From NCBI GenBank assembly GCA_946998295.1, contig CAMPYS010000001.1, forward strand, positions 62,001 to 126,000: a stretch of DNA of 64,000 nucleotides, written 5' to 3'. The DNA is from an uncultured Prevotella sp. Its GTDB lineage: Bacteria > Bacteroidota > Bacteroidia > Bacteroidales > Bacteroidaceae. The notes beneath the pieces were generated by a model. That model worked only from the letters and a program-made list of their open reading frames with translations, ran no database searches and was not told the DNA's origin. Position numbers and translations under genes: made by a program. Shown in pieces: positions 8,761-18,085 of the stretch (the stretch's first letter is position 1; every line of letters starts with the position of its first letter).

Positions 8761-8921
8761 TCTTTATTCATTTTCAAAATTCAATAATATTGTGTCCTTG
8801 CTATTTTACTAATAAAGGTAGAGAATTTGTTAATCTTAAGCTGTCTATGTATAGCTAATTGAATTATTTTTAATTTTATCTAACTATATAATTAGCTTTT
8901 TTGTAATTTTGCATAGTAATA

Positions 8922-10949
8922 ATGGATTTTAAACTTGTTTCAAAATACCGACCTACAGGCGATCAACCTGAGGCTATTAAGCAGCTTACAAATGGAATTC
9001 TTTCAGGAGAACGAAGTCAAGTTTTATTAGGAGTTACTGGCTCTGGTAAAACCTTCACAATGGCTAATATAATTGCTAATGTTAATAAACCGACCTTGAT
9101 ATTATCACATAACAAAACATTAGCAGCTCAATTATATGAAGAAATGAGAGGATTCTTTCCCAATAACGCGGTAGAATTTTATGTATCATATTATGATTAT
9201 TATCAACCAGAAGCATATTTGCCAACAACAGATACCTATATCGAAAAAGATTTATCAATAAATGATGATATTGACAGGTTACGCCTTTCAGCTGTATCTT
9301 CGCTATTATCAGGACGTAAGGATGTTATTGTAGTATCTTCGGTTTCATGTATATATGGTATGGGGGCTCCTGTTGCAATGAAAGAAAATGTAATAAAGGT
9401 AAAACGAGGCGATATAATCGATCGTAATAACTTCTTACGGCTTTTGATAGGCGCACTATATACAAGAAATGATATAGAACTTCAGCGAGGCTCTTTCAGA
9501 GTAAAAGGTGATACTGTAGATATAGCTATGGCGTATACAGATACAATACTTAGAGTAACATGGTGGGATGATGAAATAGAGTCCATAGAAGAATTAGACA
9601 ATCAAACGCTTCACAGAATAGAAACGTTTGAGGATTACGAGATATATCCTGCAAACTTATTTGTAACATCTAAAGAACAAACACAATGTGCAATACGACA
9701 AATTCAAGACGATCTTACGGCTCAAATTGAATATTTTACAAAGCTTGGAGATAATATAAAAGCTCATCGAATTAAAGAGCGTGTAGAATATGATATAGAG
9801 ATGATTAAAGAATTAGGGCATTGTTCAGGAATAGAAAATTATTCCCGATATTTTGATGGTCGTAAGCCCGGTCAACGTCCATATTGTTTAATAGATTTTT
9901 TCCCAAAAGATTATTTATTCATCGTTGACGAAAGTCATGTAAGTATTCCACAAATCTCAGCTATGTATGGTGGAGATAGAGCAAGAAAAAAGAATCTTGT
10001 TGAATTTGGCTTTCGTTTACCTGCAGCATTTGATAATAGACCTTTAAAATTTGAAGAGCTACAAAGTTTAATACACCAAGTAATATATGTTTCGGCTACA
10101 CCTGCAAAATTTGAAATAGAAGATGCTCAAGGTGTAGTAGTAGAACAAGTAATACGTCCTACTGGGCTTCTTGATCCTGAAATAGTAGTGAGACCTTCTG
10201 AAAATCAAATAGATGATTTGATAGCCGAAATAGTTGAACGAACTAAATTAGATCAACGAGTATTGGTTACAACTTTGACAAAACGTATGGCAGAGGAACT
10301 AACAGAGTATCTTATAAATTATGATATAAGAGCAACGTTTATCCATAGCGATGTGGCAAGTCTTGACAGAGTAAAGATTATAAATGATTTACGAGCAGGT
10401 TTATATGATGTCCTTGTTGGAGTAAATCTTTTACGTGAAGGACTTGACATACCAGAGGTATCACTTGTAGCAATACTTGATGCTGATAAAGAGGGATTTC
10501 TTCGTAGTCACAGAAGTTTAACGCAAACAGCAGGACGAGCTGCAAGAAATGTTAATGGAAAGGTTATAATGTATGCAGATACTATTACCGAAAGTATGCA
10601 AAAAACTATAGATGAAACTAATTATAGACGGGAAAAGCAACTTAAATATAATGAACTCCATCATATAATTCCACATCAAATAGAACGACCAATAAAAGAC
10701 ACTTTACCAACAAAAGGGAATAAAGTATCTATAAATAGTAAAGAACAACTATACCCTATTATTGAAAATACTTTGGATATTGCAGCAGATCCAATTGTTG
10801 ATAAAATGAGTAGACAACAATTAAAGAAGAGTATAGAAGATACTACGTTAATGATGAAACAAGCAGCAAAAGAGCTTAATTTTATACAAGCTGCTGCATA
10901 TAGAGATGAAATTATTAAGCTTCAAGAAAAATTAAAACAAAAGGAGTAA
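8922..10949 (+). CDS. uvrB: Excinuclease ABC subunit B
   Basis: UvrB is the damage-verifying helicase-like subunit of nucleotide excision repair, loaded by UvrA and partnered by UvrC. The 675-residue protein is full length. It has Walker A GVTGSGKT at 37-44; the beta-hairpin with YYDYYQPEAYLP near 91-102 that clamps damaged DNA; the helicase core with VDESH and a YVSATP block; the motif with DIPEVSLVAILDADKEG; and RSLTQTAGRAARN near motif VI. A C-terminal UVR helical hairpin (about 635-670) contacts UvrC. Single gene, divergent from bamD, with a very short leader. A perfect hairpin follows. Confidence 0.98.
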   Translation: MDFKLVSKYRPTGDQPEAIKQLTNGILSGERSQVLLGVTGSGKTFTMANIIANVNKPTLILSHNKTLAAQLYEEMRGFFPNNAVEFYVSYYDYYQPEAYLPTTDTYIEKDLSINDDIDRLRLSAVSSLLSGRKDVIVVSSVSCIYGMGAPVAMKENVIKVKRGDIIDRNNFLRLLIGALYTRNDIELQRGSFRVKGDTVDIAMAYTDTILRVTWWDDEIESIEELDNQTLHRIETFEDYEIYPANLFVTSKEQTQCAIRQIQDDLTAQIEYFTKLGDNIKAHRIKERVEYDIEMIKELGHCSGIENYSRYFDGRKPGQRPYCLIDFFPKDYLFIVDESHVSIPQISAMYGGDRARKKNLVEFGFRLPAAFDNRPLKFEELQSLIHQVIYVSATPAKFEIEDAQGVVVEQVIRPTGLLDPEIVVRPSENQIDDLIAEIVERTKLDQRVLVTTLTKRMAEELTEYLINYDIRATFIHSDVASLDRVKIINDLRAGLYDVLVGVNLLREGLDIPEVSLVAILDADKEGFLRSHRSLTQTAGRAARNVNGKVIMYADTITESMQKTIDETNYRREKQLKYNELHHIIPHQIERPIKDTLPTKGNKVSINSKEQLYPIIENTLDIAADPIVDKMSRQQLKKSIEDTTLMMKQAAKELNFIQAAAYRDEIIKLQEKLKQKE

Positions 10950-10959
10950 ATACAAATAA

Positions 10960-11004
10960 AAGCGAATAAGTAAAATTTGGAAACAAGGAATTACTTATTC
11001 GCTT
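10960..11004. terminator. bidirectional terminator between uvrB and a convergent gene
   Basis: AAGCGAATAAGTAA (10960-10973) pairs over 14 bp with TTACTTATTCGCTT (10991-11004). It lies between convergent genes 11 bases after the uvrB stop. Confidence 0.8.
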
Positions 11005-11035
11005 ATAATAATGAAACACAGAAAATAGTTATTTA

Positions 11036-11845
11036 TTATCTTTTAAGAACCTTTGAAACTTTTTGCTCGCCATTACTATATTCTACTTTCTTAATAGAAA
11101 TACCATTTTGTGGGTTAGTTATTTGTCTTCCAGATAAGTCATAGTATGTTTCTGCAACAATATTGCCTTTTTCTGAATCAGCTTTTACAGAATTAATACC
11201 TGCTGTTGCTTCTTCATCATATTCATAGACATAGTCATAATCTCCATAACCTGTCCAAAACCATCCGCTTTCGTCATTTCCCATTAGAGCATATAACTTA
11301 TTTTCAGAAGTTCCTTCCATACGTAATATTGTGTCATCATCATATGCATAAGTTATTTCTTTATCATCTAATACAAAGTATTCTTTTTTATTATCCTTTT
11401 TATTTACTTTAATTTCTAATAATTTTGTTAGAAATTTCATTTCAGGATTTTTGGCACTTTTGGGAATATATAAAAGGAGTTGTTCCAATGGGAAAACTAA
11501 TTTACCATCCTTAATCTCACCTTTTACCCATACAGATAAATTAGGGAAAGAAATAGGGTCTTTCATATAAACAGTTTTACCATCAGGTGCAAAAACAACA
11601 ACTAAATCGGCAAAAAGTCTATCCTCAAGATTTAAATTTTGCATTGTAGAGAAGTCAAATTTAGCAATCTCGTATTTATTAGTCCTCTCATTTTTTTTCT
11701 TATAAAAACTTACACCTTGTACACGTTTAAATAATTTCACTTTGCCTTCAGGTTGCTTGTTAATAATACTATTAACGTCAGTTTTTTGTGCATTTGTGCA
11801 TAAAGCAAATAGAGCCACAATAGCTAAAAGTAGAGTTTTCTTCAT
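11036..11845 (-). CDS. Secreted protein with Prevotella-type C-terminal tail
   Basis: A predicted exported protein of 269 residues from the ATG at 11845. This start gives a clean signal peptide (MKKTLLLAIVALFALCTNAQ) and is better than the upstream in-frame Met at 11869. The middle has no motif I recognise; it is rich in Lys, Asp and aromatic residues and mentions no catalytic signature. The end (about 215-269) has the pattern AGINSV...YYDLSGRQITNPQNGISI and a lysine-rich finish. This resembles the short C-terminal module found on many secreted Prevotella proteins, related to type IX sorting tails. Function unknown. It is convergent with uvrB. Confidence 0.75.
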   Translation of the reverse strand: MKKTLLLAIVALFALCTNAQKTDVNSIINKQPEGKVKLFKRVQGVSFYKKKNERTNKYEIAKFDFSTMQNLNLEDRLFADLVVVFAPDGKTVYMKDPISFPNLSVWVKGEIKDGKLVFPLEQLLLYIPKSAKNPEMKFLTKLLEIKVNKKDNKKEYFVLDDKEITYAYDDDTILRMEGTSENKLYALMGNDESGWFWTGYGDYDYVYEYDEEATAGINSVKADSEKGNIVAETYYDLSGRQITNPQNGISIKKVEYSNGEQKVSKVLKR

Positions 11846-12357
11846 AATTTTTATTTTTAAGTTGAACATAATAATATAAATTCACGTAATAAATTCACTT
11901 CTATTTGTATATTTATTAATCCCTGATATAATATATTAGATTTTTATAACAAAGAGTATCTATTTGCAAAGATAAGATAAAATTTTAAATACTATAAAAT
12001 ATATCTATAATTTATTTTATAGGAAACTTATATTTTATAATATATATTTGTTTTTTCGTTACATATACATTATAATATATATAAATATTAAAACTATATG
12101 TTTAAAAAATTTTATATTTAACTTATTTATTTAAATTACTATTTATATTATAGTATAAAATAGTTTGAACTAATTCGCTTTGTATTTGTTGGAAAAATGT
12201 TCTAAATTTTTAGAGACAATAAATATTACACAATTCACAAAATAATAAAAGGTTTATAATGATATTTATAATACCAATTATATTGCTATTTATAAAAATA
12301 ATTGTATTTTTGCATTTGAAATATAAATAACTATTATTTTTTCACTTAGATGAATTT
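11846..12357. other. AT-rich gap between divergent genes
   Basis: About 510 bases of very AT-rich DNA. Only the promoter at 12283-12312 is convincing. I see no ORF or stable RNA structure in the rest. Confidence 0.6.
12283..12312 (+). promoter_or_regulatory. promoter of the polysaccharide export gene
   Basis: TTG (12283-12285), exactly 19 bases, then TATTTTTG (12305-12312). A full match to the Bacteroidetes promoter pattern, 45 bases before the ATG at 12358. Confidence 0.75.
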
Positions 12358-13134
12358 ATGAAAAAATTACTTTTCCCAGTTATAGCTATAATAATAATAA
12401 CAACAATTATAGGTTGTAGCTCTAGTAAAGAAGTTACATATTGGCAAAACATTGACTCAATTAGTTTAGCAGCATCTAAAGGATTATATGATGCACACAT
12501 TATGCCTAAGGACGAATTGACAATTTTAGTTCAAACTACGGATCCAGCCATTTCAGAACCGTTTAATATACGTTTTCAACAAGGATACAGTGATACTCAG
12601 CATCATGGTTTCTTGGTTGATAATAATGGATATATAAATTTTCCTATAATTGGTAAAATTCATGTAGCGGGATTAACAAAAACAGAATGTGAAGAACTGA
12701 TAAAACGTAAGATACGTCCCTACTTAGCCCATAATGAAAATCCATTAGTTTTGGTAAGAATGAGTAGCTATCGTATCACGGTAATTGGCGAAGTTAATAG
12801 ACCTGGTGTAATTCCAGTATCAACAGAAAAAATAAGTATTATTGAAGCTTTAGCCCAAGCTGGAGATATGACAATTTATGGTAAACGTAATAATATTATT
12901 TTAATACGAGAAGATATAAATGGTGAAAAACATAAAATACGCTTAAATATGAATGATGCTAATATAATAAATTCACCATACTACTATCTACAGCAAAATG
13001 ATATTATATATGTAGAGGCACGAAAGAATAAAGCACGTAATGCCTTTTTTGTAAGTGATACAACTATTTGGTTTTCTTTATTAGGAATAACTACATCAAT
13101 AACATCATTTTTGTTGACTTTATTTAGACGATAA
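12358..13134 (+). CDS. Polysaccharide export lipoprotein (Wza/BexD-like)
   Basis: A periplasmic/outer-membrane lipoprotein of the poly-export family, which forms the exit channel for capsule or exopolysaccharide. It has 258 residues. The signal ends at lipobox IIGCS (Cys about 20). Residues about 40-130 form the poly-export domain, with MPKDELTILVQTTDPA and the NGYINFPIIGKIHVAGLT segment. A SLBB beta-grasp (about 138-200) with VIGEVNRPGVIPV follows, and a C-terminal hydrophobic helix (about 232-254) ends in FRR. No Wzc-type kinase, glycosyltransferase or flippase gene lies nearby; the next gene is glmS, which makes an amino-sugar precursor. It may be a stand-alone export protein. Confidence 0.9.
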   Translation: MKKLLFPVIAIIIITTIIGCSSSKEVTYWQNIDSISLAASKGLYDAHIMPKDELTILVQTTDPAISEPFNIRFQQGYSDTQHHGFLVDNNGYINFPIIGKIHVAGLTKTECEELIKRKIRPYLAHNENPLVLVRMSSYRITVIGEVNRPGVIPVSTEKISIIEALAQAGDMTIYGKRNNIILIREDINGEKHKIRLNMNDANIINSPYYYLQQNDIIYVEARKNKARNAFFVSDTTIWFSLLGITTSITSFLLTLFRR

Positions 13135-13178
13135 ATTAAATATTTACAGATAAAACAGGAATAATATAAATATAATAT

Positions 13179-15026
13179 ATGTGCGGCATAGTAGGATATA
13201 TAGGAGTAAAACGCCAGGCTTACCCAATACTGATAAAAGGATTGAAACGCTTAGAATACCGTGGATATGACAGTGCTGGTGTGGCTCTAATAAATAGTGA
13301 TGGAAATTTAAATGTTTATAAAACAAAAGGTAAGGTATCAGAATTAGAATCTTTGTGTAGCGATAAGAATACTGATGGTAATGTAGGTATAGCACATACA
13401 CGATGGGCTACACATGGAGAACCATCTTCAAAGAATGCACATCCACATTATTCATTCTCAAAGAACTTAGCAATAATTCATAATGGTATAATTGAAAACT
13501 ATGCCGAACTAAGGAAAAATCTAAAAGCAAAAGGCATAATTTTTAAATCTGATACAGATACAGAAGTACTAATCCAACTTATAGAATACATTCAGGTAAA
13601 AAAGAATTTAAGTCTTCTTACAGCTGTGCAAGTAGCGCTACACCAAGTAATTGGAGCATACGCAATAGCTATTATTGACAAAAATCATCCTAATACTCTT
13701 ATTGCTGCTCGCAAACAAAGTCCATTAGTAATAGGTATAGGCAAAGATGAATTTTTCATAGGCTCTGATGCAAGTCCTATTATAGAATTTACAGATAAAG
13801 TTGTCTATCTTAAAGATGGTAACATAGCTGTAATGACTCTCGGACAAGAGCTAAAAGTTGTTAGTATACTTAATGAAAAATTATTACCTACAATAAAGAC
13901 TGTTGATATGAACTTGGGGCAAATTGAAAAGGGAGGGTTCCCACACTTTATGCTAAAAGAAATATTTGAACAGCCAAACTGTCTCATCAATTGTATGAGA
14001 GGGAGAATAAATACCGAAGCGAATAATGTTGCATTAAGTGCTGTAATTGATCACCGTGAACAATTGTTAGCTGCTAAAAGAATTGTAATAATTGCATGTG
14101 GTACAAGTTGGCATGCGGGGTTGATAGGCAAACAATTAATAGAATCGCTATGTAGAATACCTGTAGATGTTGAGTATGCAAGTGAATTTAGATATAGAAA
14201 TCCAGTTGTTACACCAGATGATTTAGTAATAGCTTTATCTCAAAGTGGTGAAACAGCAGATACATTAGCTGCAATAGAATTAGCAAAAGCGCACGGAGCA
14301 TTTATTTATGGTATATGTAACGCAATAGGGTCAAGTATTCCTCGTGCTACACATACTGGTACATATATACATGTAGGTCCAGAGATTGGAGTTGCGTCAA
14401 CAAAAGCATTTACTGGGCAGGTAACAGTTCTTACATTATTAGCTTTAACATTAGCTAAAGAACGTAACACAATAACACAGGATAAATATATAGAAATAGT
14501 TAAAGAGTTAACTCTCATACCTAAAAAGATAAAAACAGTTCTAAAAGTAAATGACAAAATAGCAGACTTAGCACGTACATTTACATATGCACATAATTTT
14601 ATCTATTTAGGACGTGGCTACAATTATCCAGTAGCATTAGAAGGGGCATTAAAATTAAAAGAAATTTCATATATACACGCAGAGGGATATCCTGCCGCAG
14701 AAATGAAACATGGTCCTATAGCTTTAATAGATTCTGATATGCCAGTAGTAGTCGTTGCAACACGAAATAGTATGTATGAAAAGGTACGTAACAATATACA
14801 AGAAATAAAAGCGAGAAATGGAAGGGTAATAGCATTAGTAAGTAAAGGAGATAAGTCGGTAGCTAAAATAGCAGATTCAAGCATTGAACTACCAAATACT
14901 TTAGAATGTTTAGAACCATTATTATCAACTATACCTCTACAGCTATTAGCATATCATATAGCAGTTTGCAAAGGTAAGAATGTTGATCAACCACGTAATC
15001 TTGCAAAATCTGTAACAGTAGAATAA
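13179..15026 (+). CDS. glmS: Glutamine--fructose-6-phosphate aminotransferase (isomerizing)
   Basis: GlmS makes glucosamine-6-phosphate from fructose-6-phosphate and glutamine, the entry to peptidoglycan and LPS amino sugars. The 615-residue product starts MCGIVGYIG, leaving the catalytic cysteine at residue 2 after Met removal. Then come RWATHGEPSSKNAHPH and HNGIIENY of the class II amidotransferase domain (1-240). Two SIS domains follow (about 290-420 and 460-600) with SQSGETADTLAA and the C-terminal KSVTVE. Length is normal. It is followed by three more genes on the same strand, two of which also consume glutamine. Confidence 0.98.
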   Translation: MCGIVGYIGVKRQAYPILIKGLKRLEYRGYDSAGVALINSDGNLNVYKTKGKVSELESLCSDKNTDGNVGIAHTRWATHGEPSSKNAHPHYSFSKNLAIIHNGIIENYAELRKNLKAKGIIFKSDTDTEVLIQLIEYIQVKKNLSLLTAVQVALHQVIGAYAIAIIDKNHPNTLIAARKQSPLVIGIGKDEFFIGSDASPIIEFTDKVVYLKDGNIAVMTLGQELKVVSILNEKLLPTIKTVDMNLGQIEKGGFPHFMLKEIFEQPNCLINCMRGRINTEANNVALSAVIDHREQLLAAKRIVIIACGTSWHAGLIGKQLIESLCRIPVDVEYASEFRYRNPVVTPDDLVIALSQSGETADTLAAIELAKAHGAFIYGICNAIGSSIPRATHTGTYIHVGPEIGVASTKAFTGQVTVLTLLALTLAKERNTITQDKYIEIVKELTLIPKKIKTVLKVNDKIADLARTFTYAHNFIYLGRGYNYPVALEGALKLKEISYIHAEGYPAAEMKHGPIALIDSDMPVVVVATRNSMYEKVRNNIQEIKARNGRVIALVSKGDKSVAKIADSSIELPNTLECLEPLLSTIPLQLLAYHIAVCKGKNVDQPRNLAKSVTVE

Positions 15027-15082
15027 ATATACATTATATAACTTTATAAACTCATTATTTATAACACATATTAAAAATATAT

Positions 15083-16984
15083 ATGGAGAGGAGAATACAT
15101 GAAGATTGTGGAGTAGCTATGATAAGGCTGCTAAAGTCGCAAGACTATTTTAAAAATAAATATGGCTCTTGGAAATATGCTCTGAACAAAATGTATCTAA
15201 TGATGGAAAAGCAACACAATCGAGGCCAAGAGGGTGCAGGGATAGCCAGTGTAAAACTGAATACACAACCGGGTAATGAATTTATATTTCGAGAACGAGC
15301 TGAAGGGAAAAACGCAGTAACAAAGATATTTACTAATATTAAGACTAAATTTAAAGATTACACCACTGGGCAATTAAACGATATTAATTTTATACAAAAA
15401 ACACTCCCTTTTGCTGGGGAATTATATATGGGCCACCTACGGTATTCAACTACTGGTAAGAGTGGCCTTTCTTATATTCATCCATTTATAAGAAGAAATA
15501 ATTGGAAAGCTAAAAATTTGTCACTCTGTGGAAACTTTAATATGACTAATATTGATGAAATATTTAATATATTAGTTGAACAAGGTCAATCCCCTGTTAA
15601 ATATAGTGATACCCATCTATTATTAGAATTTATGGGACATAGATTAGACCGTGAAGTAGAGTGTAATTTTGTAGAAGCAAAAAAGAGAAATCTACAAAAG
15701 CAAGATATAACCAAATACATTGAAAAAAATGTCAAAATAGAAAATGTTTTAGAGACAACTATGCGATATTTTGATGGAGGGTATGTTATATGTGGACTTA
15801 CAGGCTCTGGAGAATGGTTTGCAATGAGAGATCCATGGGGAATAAGGACAGCATTTTATTATAAAAGTGAAGAATTAATAGCCTTAACAAGCGAACGTCC
15901 TGTTTTACAAACTACATTTGACTTAAAATGTGAAGATATTCAAGAATTACAGCCAGGAGAAGCAATTATAGTGAACCAAAAGGGGGAATGTCGCTTAAAA
16001 CAAATCTTACCCAAAATAAAAAATGCAGCATGTTCTTTTGAACGTATATATTTTTCAAGAGGATCAGATAGAGATATTTATAGAGAACGTAAAGCATTAG
16101 GAGAACAATTAACAGATAAAGTTTTAGGTGCTATAAATTACGATTTAAATAATACAGTATTATCATTTATTCCAAATACAGCAGAGGTAGCATTCTATGG
16201 ACTTGTACAAGGAATGAACTCATGGCTAAATTTGTTTAAAGCAAAACAAATAAAGGCACTTGAAACAAAAGAATCTGTTAACCATCTTCTTGAAATAATT
16301 AATCAATCGGTAAGAGTAGAAAAAATAGCGTGGAAAGATATAAAGCTACGAACATTTATAACAGAAAGTAATATGCGCAATGACTTAGCATCTCATATTT
16401 ATGACGTAAGTTATAACAGTATTAGTTCTTATAAAGATAATCTTGTTATTATTGATGATTCTATCGTACGTGGTACTACGCTAAAAGAGAGCATATTAAG
16501 AATATTGAATAAACTTCACCCTAAAAAAATAATAATAGTGTCAAGTGCTCCTCAAGTACGTTACCCTGACTATTATGGAATAGACATGCCAAAATTGGAA
16601 GAATTTTGTGCATTTAGAGCTACAATAGAACTAATAAAAGAAAATAACATGGATTCATTACTTACAGAAGTATACCATAAATGCAAAAAAGAGCTAAACC
16701 TCTTTAAGCACAAAAAAATATCTAATGTTGTATGTGATATCTATAAACCTTTTACGATAGAAGAAATTAATGATAAGATTGCTGAAATTTTACGACCTGA
16801 TGATATGACAGTTCCTATAAAAATTATATTTCAAAGTATCGAAGGACTTCATAATGCCATTCCAAATAACACAGGAGATTGGTATTTTACGGGGAAATAT
16901 CCAACAGAGGGGGGAATAAAATTAGTAAACAAAGCTTTTATCGACTATTACGAAAAGGTATATACTAAAAATTGTAAATGCTAA
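15083..16984 (+). CDS. PurF-type amidophosphoribosyltransferase paralogue (Bacteroidetes-specific long form)
   Basis: A 633-residue amidotransferase/phosphoribosyltransferase. The presumed nucleophile Cys9 follows an eight-residue propeptide (MERRIHED). HNRGQEGAG and an AMRDPWGIR block complete the class II glutaminase half. The C-terminal half holds the PRPP loop VIIDDSIVRGTT (about residues 455-466). The family PurF reaction makes phosphoribosylamine from PRPP and glutamine, the first step of purine synthesis. This protein is longer than ordinary PurF (about 470-500) and resembles a second, lineage-specific version that in Bacteroides also neighbours carAB; its exact substrate is uncertain. 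It is 24 bases ahead of carA. Confidence 0.85.
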   Translation: MERRIHEDCGVAMIRLLKSQDYFKNKYGSWKYALNKMYLMMEKQHNRGQEGAGIASVKLNTQPGNEFIFRERAEGKNAVTKIFTNIKTKFKDYTTGQLNDINFIQKTLPFAGELYMGHLRYSTTGKSGLSYIHPFIRRNNWKAKNLSLCGNFNMTNIDEIFNILVEQGQSPVKYSDTHLLLEFMGHRLDREVECNFVEAKKRNLQKQDITKYIEKNVKIENVLETTMRYFDGGYVICGLTGSGEWFAMRDPWGIRTAFYYKSEELIALTSERPVLQTTFDLKCEDIQELQPGEAIIVNQKGECRLKQILPKIKNAACSFERIYFSRGSDRDIYRERKALGEQLTDKVLGAINYDLNNTVLSFIPNTAEVAFYGLVQGMNSWLNLFKAKQIKALETKESVNHLLEIINQSVRVEKIAWKDIKLRTFITESNMRNDLASHIYDVSYNSISSYKDNLVIIDDSIVRGTTLKESILRILNKLHPKKIIIVSSAPQVRYPDYYGIDMPKLEEFCAFRATIELIKENNMDSLLTEVYHKCKKELNLFKHKKISNVVCDIYKPFTIEEINDKIAEILRPDDMTVPIKIIFQSIEGLHNAIPNNTGDWYFTGKYPTEGGIKLVNKAFIDYYEKVYTKNCKC

Positions 16985-17008
16985 CAACATAAATATATAA
17001 AGAAGTAA

Positions 17009-18085
17009 ATGAGAGATGTAACATTAATTATCGAAAACGGTAAAAAGTATCAAGGTAAATCTTTTGGATATGAAGAAGCTGTATCTGGAGAAGTTGTTTT
17101 TAATACAGCTATGGTTGGTTATCCTGAAAGTTTGACAGACCCATCGTATGAGGGACAAATGCTCGTTATGACTTATCCACTTATAGGAAATTACGGAGTT
17201 CCACCATTTACAATTGAAGATAATGGAATACCTAAATTTATGGAAAGTGATAGAATTCATGTAAGTGCTTTAATAGTATCGGATTATACAGAAAATTTCT
17301 CACATTGGAATGCTGTTGAAAGTTTAAGTGAATGGTTAAAAAAGGAGAAAGTTCCAGGAATAACAGGTATTGATACACGTGAATTGACAAAAGAACTAAG
17401 ATCTCATGGCGTAATGATGGGAAGTATTATCTTTAATGATGAACCCAATAACATTCCTAAAGCAAACTATGAAAACGTAAATTTTGTAGAAAAAGTTTCA
17501 ACAAAAGAAATAATACACTATAATAAAGCTGGAAATAAAAAAGTTGTATTAGTTGATTGTGGAGTAAAAGCTAATATCATTAGAGAACTTATAAAAAGAG
17601 ATATTGAAGTTATAAGAGTGCCGTGGGACTATGATTACACTTCGCTAAATTTTGATGGTGTATTTATATCAAATGGACCAGGCAATCCAGATATCTGTAA
17701 GAAAACTGTTGAAGTTTTGCAAAAACAAATGCAAATTTCATCTAAACCAATATGTGGAATATGTATGGGCAATCAAATTTTGGCTAAGGCTGCTAATGCT
17801 AGTATTTATAAATTGAAATATGGAAATCGAGGACATAACCAACCAGTACAGCAATTTAAAACTAATAAATGTTATATAACATCTCAGAACCATGGTTATG
17901 CTGTTGATGCAAAAACTCTTAATAATGACTGGGAAGAATATTTTATTAATATGAATGATGGAAGTAACGAAGGGATAAGACATAAAACAAAACCTTGGTT
18001 TAGTGTACAATTCCACCCTGAAGCATCATCTGGACCAACTGATACTGAATTTATATTTGATAACTTTGTAGAGTCGCTAAAATAA
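17009..18085 (+). CDS. carA: Carbamoyl-phosphate synthase small subunit
   Basis: CarA hydrolyses glutamine and channels ammonia to CarB to make carbamoyl phosphate for pyrimidines and arginine. The 358-residue protein has the CarA N-terminal domain (GEVVFNTAMVGYPESLTDPSY, ITGIDTRELTKELR). A class I glutamine amidotransferase domain (about 185-355) follows, with the catalytic cysteine in GICMGNQ and the His/Glu pair in QFHPEASSGP. GICMGNQ instead of GICLGHQ appears normal for this lineage. It overlaps carB by one base (TAATG), so translation is coupled. Confidence 0.97.
   Translation: MRDVTLIIENGKKYQGKSFGYEEAVSGEVVFNTAMVGYPESLTDPSYEGQMLVMTYPLIGNYGVPPFTIEDNGIPKFMESDRIHVSALIVSDYTENFSHWNAVESLSEWLKKEKVPGITGIDTRELTKELRSHGVMMGSIIFNDEPNNIPKANYENVNFVEKVSTKEIIHYNKAGNKKVVLVDCGVKANIIRELIKRDIEVIRVPWDYDYTSLNFDGVFISNGPGNPDICKKTVEVLQKQMQISSKPICGICMGNQILAKAANASIYKLKYGNRGHNQPVQQFKTNKCYITSQNHGYAVDAKTLNNDWEEYFINMNDGSNEGIRHKTKPWFSVQFHPEASSGPTDTEFIFDNFVESLK

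Larger units (their letters stand above)
8142..8921. other. 780-bp gap between divergent bamD and uvrB
   Basis: No credible ORF or RNA gene. It contains the bamD promoter at its left end, copy A of the dispersed repeat (about 8340-8760), and a TAATTTTG -7 box at 8904-8911 just 10 bases before uvrB, without a clear -33 partner. Confidence 0.65.

Noticed and set aside
13135..13178. Possible glmS ribozyme upstream of glmS
   Set aside because: Only 44 bases separate the upstream gene from glmS, and no ribozyme core is seen; glmS ribozymes are a Gram-positive feature.
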